From Hyphomicrobiales bacterium (GTDB taxonomy: Bacteria; Pseudomonadota; Alphaproteobacteria; Rhizobiales; Beijerinckiaceae), in NCBI GenBank assembly GCA_900470095.1, contig UBZM01000033.1:1-60590 (forward strand): a stretch of DNA of 60,590 nt, in the 5' to 3' direction. A program made the position numbers and the translations under genes. Each line of letters starts with the position of its first letter. Within the stretch, counting starts at the first letter, position 1. This document shows, in pieces, positions 14,927 through 24,174 of the stretch. The notes under the pieces are model-generated. The model ran no database searches. It worked only from the letters and a program-made list of their open reading frames with translations, and was not told the origin of the DNA.

Positions 14927-17329
14927 ATGTATCTACCGCGTCTGACCAAGGGTTTGCGGCTGAGGGAGGCGCAGCGTGCTCTCGAGAACCGGCTGGAGAT
15001 CGTCAAGGCGCTGTCGGTCGGCGAGATCACCAAGCGCGATTTGCTGCGCTGGGGCTATTTCACGGCGGGCGGCCTGCTGATCGCCAAGAACGGGCTGAGC
15101 CCCTTCGCCAGGAGCGCCTATGCCCAGGTGCCGACGGGCGCGCCGCGCAGCCCGACTTTCGGCGTCGACAAGTTCCATGACCTGATGCCGCGCCCCGAGG
15201 TGCTGAAACCCGTGCCGCTGACGCGCATGGCGAATGGCGATGCGGCCTGGGGCGGGGCCTCGGGTGCGCAGGAACTGCCGGCGAAGAATTTCTCCTACCA
15301 CACCGATTTCACCAGTTCAGGCGGTGGGCTCTACCGCAACCCGGTGACCAATGCCGGGCCGTTCGAGGGCCGCCCGCCCGGCGAGTTCTTCGCGCATCAG
15401 CGCTGGGAGGAACTCTATCCCAAAAAGGGCTATTTGCTCTCGCTCGGACAGGTCAAGGCCGGTTGCTATTTCTGCGACGGCATGCCCGAGCAGGCGGCGA
15501 CCTCGATGTGGACCTTCGGGCCGCGCGCACCTGGCCGCGAGGGGCGGGCCGCCGGCCTGCGCACCGGCATCGGGCGGCCGACCCTGATCAAGGCGCGCTA
15601 TGGCGAGCCGATCCTGACCCGGATCTATAACGACCTGCCGGTCGACCGGACCAGGAATGGCGGCTTCGGGCGGAACGAGATCTCGATCCATCTGCACAAC
15701 GCCCATAACGGCGCTGAAAGCGACGGGGCCTGCAACGCCTATCATTTCCCCGGCACCTTCTACGATTACCACTGGGCCATGGCGATGGCCCGGCGCGACA
15801 TGCCGAATGTCTGGCCGACCGGAGACCGCGACTATGCTCGCAAATGCTCGGGGCCGGATGATCGCGAGGGCCTGGTCCAGGTCCCCGGCGATTTCCGCGA
15901 GATCCAGAGCAGCCTCTGGTTCCACGACCACCGCTTCTTCTTCACCGCCGAGAACGTGCACAAGGGCATTTTCGGACTGTGCAACATCTATAGCGGCCCC
16001 GATCGCGGCCGCGAGGATCTGAACGACGGCATCAACCTGCGGCTGCCGAGCGGCTCGCAGTTGAAATGGGGCAATCTCGACTTCGACGTGAATCTGGCGG
16101 TCTCGAACCCCGCCTTCGACGCCAATGGCCAGGCCCGCTTCGACATCTTCGACACCGACGGCTTCCTCGGCGACATGCTCTGCGTCAACGGCATCTATTA
16201 CCCCTATTTCGAGGTGCTGCCGCGGCGCTACCGTTTCCGCATCCTGAATGCGGCGATGGCGCGGTTCATGAAGCTGGCGCTCGCCGTCAACAAGAGCCGA
16301 CGCTTTGCGCGGATGACCAATGTGCCGTTCTACTTCATCGCCAATGACGGCAACCTGCTGGTCAACCCGATTGCCCTGACCGAGACCGACGAGATGGGCG
16401 TTGCCGAGCGTTTCGACATCGTCGTCGATTTCGCCGCCTTCGAGCCCGGCGACAGCGTCTATCTCGTCAACCTGCTGAAGCAGACCGACGGGCGCCTGCC
16501 CAAGGGCCCGGTCTCGATGGCTTCGGCCTTCAAGGGCGACGACGACGACCCCTGCATCGGCCCCTTCCTCGAGTTCCGGGTGGTGAACCAGCTCCAGAGC
16601 GTCGACAATCCCGGCAAGCTCTACAACGCCGGCAACCCGCTCGATGCCGATCGCAGCGCGAACTTCGCCGACCCCGACTGGCGCACGGGAACGAAGACGC
16701 TGACCACCCAGATCCCGATCGTCGCCCCGGTGCGTGAACGGGTGATCGAGTTCGGGCGTTCCGGCAGCGGCGATTCACGGGGCGCCGATGGCCAGTGCAT
16801 CCCTGAATGCGGCGACATCGCGAGCTTCCCCTGGACGATCAAGATCAATGGCGAGAACGCGCATTCGCTCAATGCCAATCGCATCTCGCTCCTGATCCCG
16901 AAACCGGGTGAGGTCGAGCACTGGACGGTGATCAATGGCGGCGGCGGCTGGGATCATCCGATCCACCTGCATTTCGAGGAAGGCGTCACCATCGATCGCG
17001 GCGGTGCGCCGATCCCCGCAACGGAGCGGCTGGTGCGCAAGGATGTCTGGCGGCTGCGGCCCTCGGGCCGGGTGAAGTTCCAGGTGCGCTTCGGCGAATT
17101 CGGCGGCGCTTATGTCAGCCACTGTCACAACACGGCGCATGAGGATTTCGCGATGCTACTGCGCTACCAGATCCAGAGCGAGCAGCCGGGCGATCCGAAT
17201 TTCCGGGGCCAGCCGCAATATCAGCTGACGATGACGCCGATCCCGACTCCGAACGGCGTGGTCTGGAAGCAACCCGAGGTCCTGCCGGAGGGCGATCCGC
17301 GCGGCACGCGCTTCGCCAGCAATGGCTGA
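14927..17329 (+). CDS. Large multicopper oxidase
   Basis: An 800-residue exported oxidase. The ATG at 14927 follows GGGGGAG; an in-frame TTG at 14912 precedes that site. A long N-terminal region runs into a hydrophobic signal (WGYFTAGGLLIAKN) preceded by TKRDLLR, which resembles a weak Tat-type leader and ends near AYAQ. Copper ligands occur in the expected order: IHLHNAHNG, WFHDHRFF, DHPIHLHFEEG and the type-1 motif SHCHNTAHEDFAM. These define a trinuclear cluster plus a T1 copper. The protein is longer than laccases (about 500 residues) and belongs with the bacterial oxidases implicated in metal or phenol oxidation. Manganese oxidation is possible but cannot be shown from sequence. It is followed by a palindromic repeat. 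Confidence 0.9.
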   Translation: MYLPRLTKGLRLREAQRALENRLEIVKALSVGEITKRDLLRWGYFTAGGLLIAKNGLSPFARSAYAQVPTGAPRSPTFGVDKFHDLMPRPEVLKPVPLTRMANGDAAWGGASGAQELPAKNFSYHTDFTSSGGGLYRNPVTNAGPFEGRPPGEFFAHQRWEELYPKKGYLLSLGQVKAGCYFCDGMPEQAATSMWTFGPRAPGREGRAAGLRTGIGRPTLIKARYGEPILTRIYNDLPVDRTRNGGFGRNEISIHLHNAHNGAESDGACNAYHFPGTFYDYHWAMAMARRDMPNVWPTGDRDYARKCSGPDDREGLVQVPGDFREIQSSLWFHDHRFFFTAENVHKGIFGLCNIYSGPDRGREDLNDGINLRLPSGSQLKWGNLDFDVNLAVSNPAFDANGQARFDIFDTDGFLGDMLCVNGIYYPYFEVLPRRYRFRILNAAMARFMKLALAVNKSRRFARMTNVPFYFIANDGNLLVNPIALTETDEMGVAERFDIVVDFAAFEPGDSVYLVNLLKQTDGRLPKGPVSMASAFKGDDDDPCIGPFLEFRVVNQLQSVDNPGKLYNAGNPLDADRSANFADPDWRTGTKTLTTQIPIVAPVRERVIEFGRSGSGDSRGADGQCIPECGDIASFPWTIKINGENAHSLNANRISLLIPKPGEVEHWTVINGGGGWDHPIHLHFEEGVTIDRGGAPIPATERLVRKDVWRLRPSGRVKFQVRFGEFGGAYVSHCHNTAHEDFAMLLRYQIQSEQPGDPNFRGQPQYQLTMTPIPTPNGVVWKQPEVLPEGDPRGTRFASNG

Positions 17330-17337
17330 GGGCTCCA

Positions 17338-17382
17338 GCATCGGCCCGAAATGTGGGTTGCGGTTTTCGGGAAAGCCGATGC
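17338..17382. repeat. Palindromic repeat, family 1
   Basis: GCATCGGC (17338-17345) and GCCGATGC (17375-17382) are terminal inverted repeats around CCGAAA and TTTTCGG. The element is nearly identical to 50206-50252. It lies eight bases after the oxidase stop. A further GC hairpin (17397-17420) follows, so the pair may act as a transcription end between this gene and the convergent HD gene. Confidence 0.7.
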
Positions 17383-17439
17383 GAAGACGCCAAGGCGCCG
17401 TCGCCTCCGGGGGCGACGGCTGCCCGATCGGGTGGAGTT

Positions 17440-17883
17440 CTACCGTTTAAGCGGTGTTTCAGCGATAGTGCGTAACCCCGCGGAATATTTATTGAAAAGC
17501 CTCTCGCGGTCATAGACCTTGTTCATCCGCTCTTCCGCCAGGTTGTCCCGGATATCGGCTTCCTTGACGAAGCGGGCCAGCGGGTGGCCGGCGGCGCGGC
17601 GGATATAATCCACGTATTCCTCGCCATCGCGCCGGGTCAGGGCCTCGATGGCGGACAGGATCTCGGGTGAAAAGCCTTCGCGATGCAGGTCGTCGAGTGT
17701 CCATTTCGAATCCTGGACGACATCGTGGAGCGCCGCGATGATCGCCGATTCTTCGTTCCCGCCTGCCAGAAAGCGCGCCATCAGCCGCATCGGATGGGCG
17801 ATATAGGGCGCGCCGGTCTTGTCGAGTTGGCCGGCATGGGCCTCCGCCGCAATCCCGATCGCTCGTTCCAGGGTAGCCATCAT
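17440..17883 (-). CDS. Small HD-domain protein (RelA/SpoT hydrolase-like)
   Basis: A 147-residue protein with an HD_4-type metal-dependent phosphohydrolase fold: EAHAGQLDKTGAPYIAHPMRL carries the first histidines, AALHDVVQDS the HD pair, and KEADIRDN the later Asp. These match the (p)ppGpp-hydrolase half of SpoT and the small alarmone hydrolases of the Mesh1 group. There is no synthetase or TGS domain, so a stand-alone hydrolase is likely. Loss of a ppGpp-specific loop cannot be judged. The ribosome site AGGAG lies five bases before the ATG at 17883; ATG 17880 is equally possible. It converges on the multicopper oxidase. Confidence 0.8.
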   Translation of the reverse strand: MMATLERAIGIAAEAHAGQLDKTGAPYIAHPMRLMARFLAGGNEESAIIAALHDVVQDSKWTLDDLHREGFSPEILSAIEALTRRDGEEYVDYIRRAAGHPLARFVKEADIRDNLAEERMNKVYDRERLFNKYSAGLRTIAETPLKR

Positions 17884-18109
17884 TCAATCTCCTCCGATGC
17901 CGCAGCTTAGGCCGCATGGCACCAGCCAGGAAGGTGGAACGTGATCGGCGTCAGGGCGTCCCGAAGAAGCCCGTCTCAATCCTCGATCCGGCCGTATGGT
18001 CGAGCGACGTAGGGCTGCGAGATTCTCTATCGTATGCGACCGGATTTGAACGATCTGCATAGTCGCGCTGCGGCATCCTGATGAACCATCAAGGCGCGCG
18101 AAGGGCACA

Positions 18110-18360
18110 AGCCTCGTGCTCGCTGCCGCGGCTACGATAGCGCCGCGTTCCGCTGGAGGCATCGACCCTGCATTCCGTCGAGCCGAAGCCGGAAATCCCG
18201 TACCCCTACGACAGGGCGCTCTGTCGTCAGCGCCACAAGCTCGAGAATCTCTTCGCAAAGCTCAAGGATTGGAGATGCATCGCCACAGCCTACGACTTGA
18301 TACGCCCACACTTTCCTTTCTGCCATCTGTGTCGCCGCAGCCGTCATCTTGCGGTTCTGA
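18110..18360 (+). pseudogene. IS5-family transposase C-terminal relic
   Basis: Three plus-strand frames together spell the end of an IS5-type transposase. The first gives CRGYDSAAF then HRPCIPSSRSRK, the second gives PYDRALCRQRHKLENLF and AKLKDWRCIATAYD, and the third gives AHTFLSAICVAAAVILRF before the stop at 18358. Intact members read in one frame. At least two frameshifts and the absence of the N-terminal two thirds show it is dead. No terminal inverted repeat could be identified. It sits just upstream of the MHS transporter gene. Confidence 0.8.
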
Positions 18361-18497
18361 TCATCGAGATCTGAGCCTAGTCGTACGACAATTGGCGCAA
18401 GACTAAGTGCCGGATTGCGCAAGCGCCAATGTCAGGCAATCGTTTGATTCAGCCCGAATAGTCAGGCTGCGGGGGATTGAACAGGGGAGGTTGCGTC

Positions 18498-20171
18498 ATG
18501 AGCGTGGCAGCGCAAACACCGGGGGCAGCCGACGCGCCCCGCCCGATGTCCAGGGAAGAACGCAAGGTCATCATCGCCTCGTCGGCCGGCACGGTCTTCG
18601 AATGGTACGATTTCTACCTCACCATCCCGCTCGCCGCGAACATCGCCGCCAGTTTCGTACCCGGCGACAACGATACGGCGAAATTCATCTTCGTGCTCTT
18701 CAGCTTCGCAGCCGGTTTCGCCGTGCGGCCGTTCGGCGCGCTCGTGTTCGGCCGAGTCGGCGATTTGATCGGCCGCAAATACACCTTCCTCGTCACCATG
18801 ACGATCATGGGCCTCGCGACCTTCCTCGTCGGCCTCCTGCCTGGCTATGCCACGATCGGTATCGCAGCCCCGATCGCCTTTATCATCTGTCGCCTGCTGC
18901 AGGGCCTGGCGCTTGGCGGCGAATATGGCGGCGCCGCGACCTATGTCGCCGAACACGCCCCGCAGGGCCGACGCGGTTTCTACACGAGCTGGATTCAGAT
19001 CACCGCAACCTTCGGACTCTTCCTGGCGCTGGCGGTCATCCTGGGGCTGCGCTTCAGCATGTCGACGGAAGCTTTCAACGCTTGGGGCTGGCGCGTGCCG
19101 TTCCTGCTCTCGATCATCCTGCTCGGATTTTCCATCTGGATCCGGTTGCAGCTCGCTGAATCGCCTGCTTTCCAACGCATGAAGGAAGAAGGGAGCCAGT
19201 CGAAGGCCCCGCTCACCGAGGCGTTCGGCACCTGGTCCAACGCCAGGATCGCGATCATCGCGCTGCTCGGCGGCACGGCGGGCCAGGCGGTCGTCTGGTA
19301 TGCCGGGCAATTTTATGCGCTCATCTTCCTCACGCAGACGCTGAAGGTCGACGCGACCACGACCTATCTGATCCTGGCCTTGGCGCTTTTGCTCGGCACA
19401 CCCTTCTTCGTCTTCTTCGGCAGCTTGTCGGACAAAATCGGCCGCAAGCCGGTTCTGCTGGCTGGATTGCTGATCGCGGCGCTGAGCTATTTCCCGCTCT
19501 TCACCAAAATCGCCACCGTTGCCAATCCGAAGCTGGTGTCTGCGACGGAGAGTGTGAAGATCGACATCACCGCCGATCCCGCAACCTGCGGCTCGCTGTT
19601 CGACCCGGTCGGCGTGCGCGTCTTCACGGCGCCCTGCGATCTCGTCCGGCGCACGCTCGCATCGACCTCGATGCACTATGAGCTGAAGCCCGGCGCGGCC
19701 GGCACGCCGGTCGCCGTCAAAGTGAATGGAACCGATGTCGCCAATCCCAGTGAGAAGGCAGGGGCGGCCATCGTCGACGCCGCTTATGCCGCCGGGTACC
19801 CCAAGGTCGGCGATGCATCGATCCTGAAGGTTCAGTCGCTGGGAGTCCTGTTCTCGGATAGCCGGGCACTGACCCTGGTCGGCCTGCTGTTCCTTCTCGT
19901 GATCTTCGTGACGATGGTCTACGGGCCGATCGCCGCGCTGCTCGTCGAGCTCTTCCCGACACGCATTCGGTATACGGGCATGTCGCTGCCCTATCACATC
20001 GGCAATGGCTGGTTCGGCGGCTTCCTGCCCCCCACCGCCTTCGCCATCGTGGTGGCCACCGGCAACATCTTCTCGGGCCTGTGGTATCCAATCATCATCG
20101 CGATGATGACCTTCATCATCGGCCTGATCTTCCTGCCGGAGACCAAGGATCGCGACATCTACAAGATGTAG
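18498..20171 (+). CDS. MFS transporter, metabolite:H+ symporter (MHS) type, with loop insertion
   Basis: A 557-residue transporter. The ATG at 18498 has GGGGAGG upstream. Hallmarks of the MHS branch are FEWYDFYL at the first helix, GALVFGRVGDLIGRK in loop 2-3 and LQGLALGGEYGGAATYVAEHAP in helix 4-5, then GSLSDKIGRKP in the central part. MHS proteins import organic acids, betaines or shikimate with protons. Between the eighth and ninth helices (about residues 338-455) there is an insertion of roughly 110 residues with two cysteines (364, 380) that is absent from classical members of about 430-450 residues. It is likely a periplasmic domain. The substrate cannot be read. It has its own terminator and is preceded by a transposase relic. 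Confidence 0.9.
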   Translation: MSVAAQTPGAADAPRPMSREERKVIIASSAGTVFEWYDFYLTIPLAANIAASFVPGDNDTAKFIFVLFSFAAGFAVRPFGALVFGRVGDLIGRKYTFLVTMTIMGLATFLVGLLPGYATIGIAAPIAFIICRLLQGLALGGEYGGAATYVAEHAPQGRRGFYTSWIQITATFGLFLALAVILGLRFSMSTEAFNAWGWRVPFLLSIILLGFSIWIRLQLAESPAFQRMKEEGSQSKAPLTEAFGTWSNARIAIIALLGGTAGQAVVWYAGQFYALIFLTQTLKVDATTTYLILALALLLGTPFFVFFGSLSDKIGRKPVLLAGLLIAALSYFPLFTKIATVANPKLVSATESVKIDITADPATCGSLFDPVGVRVFTAPCDLVRRTLASTSMHYELKPGAAGTPVAVKVNGTDVANPSEKAGAAIVDAAYAAGYPKVGDASILKVQSLGVLFSDSRALTLVGLLFLLVIFVTMVYGPIAALLVELFPTRIRYTGMSLPYHIGNGWFGGFLPPTAFAIVVATGNIFSGLWYPIIIAMMTFIIGLIFLPETKDRDIYKM

Positions 20172-20205
20172 CGGCCCACCATCTCGGGCTTTGCGCCCCG
20201 TATGG

Positions 20206-20234
20206 AAAGCCCCGCCTCTCCAGGCGGGGCTTTT
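20206..20234 (+). terminator. Terminator after the MHS transporter
   Basis: AAAGCCCCGCCT (20206-20217) pairs perfectly with AGGCGGGGCTTT (20222-20233), with a four-base loop and a run of four T, 35 bases after the stop. Confidence 0.92.
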
Positions 20235-20340
20235 CGACGGTCATTGGGCGAACCCGGCTCCGCTGACGCCGTGCGAGTGATCTCCACGCCCGGGTCGGCC
20301 GGGCGCACGGGCTGCGGCGGATGTCAGGCCTCGAGCGCCG

Positions 20341-23300
20341 CTACCAGGTCACGCGCAGCCCGACATTGCCGCCGAAGCCCCGGCTATGGTTCGAATCGGC
20401 ATTCGTCAGGTAGCTCGCCTTGGCGTAGAGGCTGACGGCTTGCGTGACCTGCGCGGTGACGCCGCCGCCGATTTCGAAGGCGGTCGCGCCGCGCTGTGTC
20501 GTGACCAGGTTGGTGTCAAACAGCGTCTTGTCGCTGCCGCCGAAGCTGCGCCAGAGATTGGCGGTGAGATAGGGCCTGATCTCGGTCGTGCCCCAAAGCA
20601 GGCTGCCGCGCAGTCGTGCGCCGATCCGGCCTGTCAGCGCGTTGCTGCTGTCCTGGCTGATCGCGGAGAACAGATCCCTCGTCCGGTCGAGCGATGTGCG
20701 CTGCCAGATGAGCTGGCCCTGCGGCTCCAGGATAAAGCCGCCGCCGAGCGCGATCGGGTAGCCGGCCTCGACCGAGCCGGTGAAGACCGTGCCGTCGGTG
20801 TCCGACCGGATGCCGCGGTCGGAACGGGGCGTGCCGTCGAGCCAACTGTTCATCAGGACGGTGTCGAGATACCAGCCGGTCGGCCCGATATGGGTCCAGT
20901 AGGCGCCGAGGCTGTAGGAATCGAGCCCGAGCTTGCCGGTGGAGGCGCGCAATTGCCCAAGGGCAAAGCCGCGCACGTCGCCCTCGGCCCGTCCATAGCC
21001 GAAAAAGGCACCGAAACGGTCGCGATGGCCGCTTGGCCAGTCAATTCCGTAGAGATCGAGGCCGGTCTGCAGCCCGATGATGCTGCCCTTGAACTCCGGA
21101 CTGACATCGCCGGAGAAGCGTTGTTCGCGTTGCTGGCCGAAGATGCGCCCCCATCCGGCGGATGCGATGCCGCTTCCCTGCAGCAGGTCCTGGTCGCCCT
21201 GGCGCTCGTGAAAGGTTCCGAGCGTGCCGAGCGCGACCATGCGCGCGGTCGCGGGCGTGATCGCGTTGGTCGCGACTTCAGGACGATAAAGCGCGACCAC
21301 CGGCCCGTCCGGGGTTGCAATCGTCGGCGCCCCTGGCGACGGCGCCAGGACGGCGCCCTCGGAGCCCACAGCCAGTTGCGGTTGCGGCACCCCGGTGGTC
21401 GGCGGGGGTAGGGTGGAGCGGAGATACCAGTTCTGCTCGGTGCCGGCCGCGATGCCGCCGCGATAGAGCGCGTATTCGAAGGCGCCGGCCGCAATCGGCC
21501 CAGCCTGTGTGAAGGCTCCGGCTGCGGTCGTCGCGCCATTGAGCGTGTCGACCACCTTGATGCCGCTGCCGAATGTCAGTGCGCCGGTTCCGCCGAGGTT
21601 GAGGATCGTGATCCCGGTCTGCCCGCTCGCCGATCCGCCGGAGATGATCAACTGGTCCGATGGCGAGGCGCTGTCGCCCAGCACCGTCTGCAACCGCATC
21701 CGGGCGTTCTGGCCGGCATAATTGCCAATGATGGTGAGGCTGTCGCTCGCCGCGGCCGGGCCATTGGTCAGGTCGATCGTGCCCGCATTGCTGACCGTCA
21801 CCAGCTGGCCCGGCGTGAAGGGTGCGATCGCATGCACGCCATTCCCGGCGAAGATTGTGCTGGTCGCGTCGATCGACAGCGTGCCCGTGCCGGTGCCGGC
21901 ATCGCCGAGCGTCAGCGTGCTGGCAAAGGTCAGCTGCGAGTTGTTGGTGAGCTCGATCAGCTCCCAGTTGATGAAACGGGCGACGCCGGTCGCGCTCGTG
22001 TTGATCCAGGTCAGCCGATCGATGCCTGGGCCGCCGTCGATGATCGCGGCCGGGACGATATTCGCGGCGGTCAGACCGGTGAAGGTCGCGACGTCGTTGC
22101 CCGCGCCCAGCCGGAAGCCGGACTCGAGTACGCCGCCGCCGGTCCAGTTCACCGTGTCGGCGCCGTTTCCGCTGAGCAGGAAACCGCCGACGCTGCCCCC
22201 CGAGATGTTGAAGACGTTGTTGCCATTGCCGAAATTGACGAAGCCGCCGATGCGCCCGCCGGACAGGTTGAGCGTGTCGTTGTTCTGGGCCGCCAGCACG
22301 TTGGTGACGACAAGGCCGCCCGACATGGTCACCACGTTGTTGGCGAGCGTCATGTCGATCGAGCCGATCTGGCCGCCGGTGATCGTGACGAAATCGCCTT
22401 CGTTCAGGCCACCAGTGATGACGCCGCCGGAGATCGTCGCGAAATCGAGTTCGCCGCCCTGGTTGACGTTGCCGTTGATCGTGCCGCCGGTCATCACGAA
22501 GCGGTCGACGCCGTCCCCGGGGCCACTGCCCTGATCGACGGTGCCGTTCACCACGCCGCCGCGCATGATGAACGTGTCGGCGCCGTTGCCCTGGCTGACG
22601 TTGCCGTTGATGGTGCCGGAATTGTCGATGACGAGGGGCGCGTTCCCGGTGCTGACGATATCGCCGTTGATCGTGCCCGTGGCGAGATTGTTGACGGTAT
22701 TGAGGCCGTTGCCGGCAAAGGTGATGGCGGGGCCGGTTCCGCCATTGATCTGCGCGGCCGCGCCGCCGACGCCGTTGTTGACTGTGATGGTCTGAGCTGC
22801 GCTGGAGGCGCCGGTGCCGGCAGCGATGCCATTGGTCGATCCGCGGATGATCCCGCTATTGTCGATCACCAGCGCGCGCGACGAAGCGCCGGCGGCAAAA
22901 CTCTGGTTCACGCCTATGCCTGCGCCGCCTCCCGTCGTCGTCCCGGCGATCGTCGCACCAGCGGCATTGACGATCTGGATGGTCGAGGCCGCATTGCCCT
23001 GCAGGAAGGACATGCCGAGCGCATTGCCGGCACCGGCATTCGTCGCGGAGATGATGCCGAGATTGTTGAAAATGCTCGTCCCGGCCCCGGTCCCGGACGA
23101 GAAGGCCACGCCGGTGAGGGACGTGGCAGCGCTTCCGGATGCGATGATCGAGCCATTATTGTTGAGCAGGTTTCCGGCAGTGTTCGGCCCGAAGGTGATG
23201 GCCTGACCGGTCCCCGGAGCCTGCTGGACGGTCGCGCCCGGCGCGACAGTGATGGTGACGGGTGTGTTGGCCGGCGCTGCAAAACCATCAGCATCCGTGC

Positions 23301-23466
23301 CCGAGCAGGTCACGATCGCCCCGGCTCCGGGCGGATCGGGCGCGCACTGTGCCTGGGCGGGCAGGGCCGCGAAGAGCCCGATGAGACCGGACGCAAGGGC
23401 GGAAACAGGGCCGCGAGCGGAGTTTTGTCTTGCTCTGGTCGGTCGAAGGCATCGCCGCATCTGCAC
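20341..23466 (-). CDS. Autotransporter (type Va) with glycine/asparagine-rich passenger
   Basis: A 1041-residue outer-membrane autotransporter. A GTG at 23466 or, two codons later, an ATG at 23460 begins a basic leader and signal peptide (SALASGLIGLFAALPAQAQ). The passenger (about 45-760) is Gly/Asn/Thr-rich with irregular repeats such as MTGGTINGNVNQGG, ISGGVITGG and LSGGRIGGFVNFGNGNN, predicted to form a beta helix. Residues about 770-1041 form the 12-strand barrel (GWGRIFGQQ, FGAFFGYGR, YSLGAYWTH) ending in a terminal tryptophan, the usual BamA sorting signal. Adhesion or biofilm roles are typical of the class but unproven here. No clear ribosome site separates the two start choices. Confidence 0.9.
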   Translation of the reverse strand: MQMRRCLRPTRARQNSARGPVSALASGLIGLFAALPAQAQCAPDPPGAGAIVTCSGTDADGFAAPANTPVTITVAPGATVQQAPGTGQAITFGPNTAGNLLNNNGSIIASGSAATSLTGVAFSSGTGAGTSIFNNLGIISATNAGAGNALGMSFLQGNAASTIQIVNAAGATIAGTTTGGGAGIGVNQSFAAGASSRALVIDNSGIIRGSTNGIAAGTGASSAAQTITVNNGVGGAAAQINGGTGPAITFAGNGLNTVNNLATGTINGDIVSTGNAPLVIDNSGTINGNVSQGNGADTFIMRGGVVNGTVDQGSGPGDGVDRFVMTGGTINGNVNQGGELDFATISGGVITGGLNEGDFVTITGGQIGSIDMTLANNVVTMSGGLVVTNVLAAQNNDTLNLSGGRIGGFVNFGNGNNVFNISGGSVGGFLLSGNGADTVNWTGGGVLESGFRLGAGNDVATFTGLTAANIVPAAIIDGGPGIDRLTWINTSATGVARFINWELIELTNNSQLTFASTLTLGDAGTGTGTLSIDATSTIFAGNGVHAIAPFTPGQLVTVSNAGTIDLTNGPAAASDSLTIIGNYAGQNARMRLQTVLGDSASPSDQLIISGGSASGQTGITILNLGGTGALTFGSGIKVVDTLNGATTAAGAFTQAGPIAAGAFEYALYRGGIAAGTEQNWYLRSTLPPPTTGVPQPQLAVGSEGAVLAPSPGAPTIATPDGPVVALYRPEVATNAITPATARMVALGTLGTFHERQGDQDLLQGSGIASAGWGRIFGQQREQRFSGDVSPEFKGSIIGLQTGLDLYGIDWPSGHRDRFGAFFGYGRAEGDVRGFALGQLRASTGKLGLDSYSLGAYWTHIGPTGWYLDTVLMNSWLDGTPRSDRGIRSDTDGTVFTGSVEAGYPIALGGGFILEPQGQLIWQRTSLDRTRDLFSAISQDSSNALTGRIGARLRGSLLWGTTEIRPYLTANLWRSFGGSDKTLFDTNLVTTQRGATAFEIGGGVTAQVTQAVSLYAKASYLTNADSNHSRGFGGNVGLRVTW

Positions 23467-23593
23467 GCCCCGCTTGTGGTCGATTCCCGGTATGATGATG
23501 GCGGTTGAGCATCAAGTCGACCGGAAAGGCGATGGAGCTGCCGCTTGGCATCGGGCAGGGTTGCCAAGAAAAGCCGCGATCGGCGTCGCTCGT

Positions 23594-24052
23594 CTAGAAT
23601 GCGGGCGGAGGCAGTTCAAAGACGGATTTCACACTCACCCCGGTCTTCTGGGCGACCAATTCAGCCAATTCGGTGAACGGTTGGCCTTGACCCTGGCAGT
23701 AGATAAGGTCCGCCGCGGCATAGCTGACGTGGATATTCGAACCTGCTTGCCCGACATGAGCCTTCCCGTACACGACTTTTCGGAACGGGCCTTGGTCATA
23801 GACCGCGCTGATGCAGTAGGCGAAGACAGTGGTGCCGGTTATGCCCTTGCTTGCGAAGGGGCCTGAGATGCTGGGGACCTTGAGCGGAAGATAGCCGAGG
23901 GCCCAATGACGGCCGAGATTCTCGATAGCCACGGCGGCAATTGCCTTGCGCTGCAGCGGTGTATCGGCTGTGTCCGGGACTTTTTGATCGAGAGTGCTGA
24001 CGCAGGCGGAAAGACCGAACGCGAGAAGGGCGACAGCAGCAGGCTTTGTCAT
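23594..24052 (-). CDS. Small lipoprotein of unknown function
   Basis: A 152-residue lipoprotein. The ATG at 24052 gives MTKPAAVALLAFGLSAC, a compact signal with lipobox LSAC. An in-frame ATG at 24079 has a slightly better ribosome site (AGAGG) and would add nine residues before the signal. The mature part contains DTPLQRKAIAAVAIENLGRH, LGYLPLKVPSISG and GTTVFAYCISAVYDQG. It looks like a compact periplasmic domain, which I do not recognise. Two cysteines in the mature part (AYCIS, IYCQG) might form a disulfide. The gene follows the autotransporter on the same strand but is separated from it by 127 bases. Confidence 0.7.
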   Translation of the reverse strand: MTKPAAVALLAFGLSACVSTLDQKVPDTADTPLQRKAIAAVAIENLGRHWALGYLPLKVPSISGPFASKGITGTTVFAYCISAVYDQGPFRKVVYGKAHVGQAGSNIHVSYAAADLIYCQGQGQPFTELAELVAQKTGVSVKSVFELPPPAF

Positions 24053-24174
24053 GGCGAACCGATCGTGAGGGGAAACCATGATGCCTCTAGCAACCTTCGG
24101 TTGCGCGCTCCAGATCGACCGCACTGCGCCTTTCGTCGATGATCCCGCGTGCTCGCGCCCCTGGTTCCTGCGAC

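Noticed and set aside
18462..19997. 511-codon minus-strand frame opposite the MHS transporter
   Set aside because: Composition is Arg/Glu/Gly-rich shadow sequence; the plus-strand transporter is unambiguous.
21722..23508. Two long plus-strand frames opposite the first autotransporter
   Set aside because: They arise from the skewed Gly/Asn/Thr codons of the autotransporter and have no ribosome sites.
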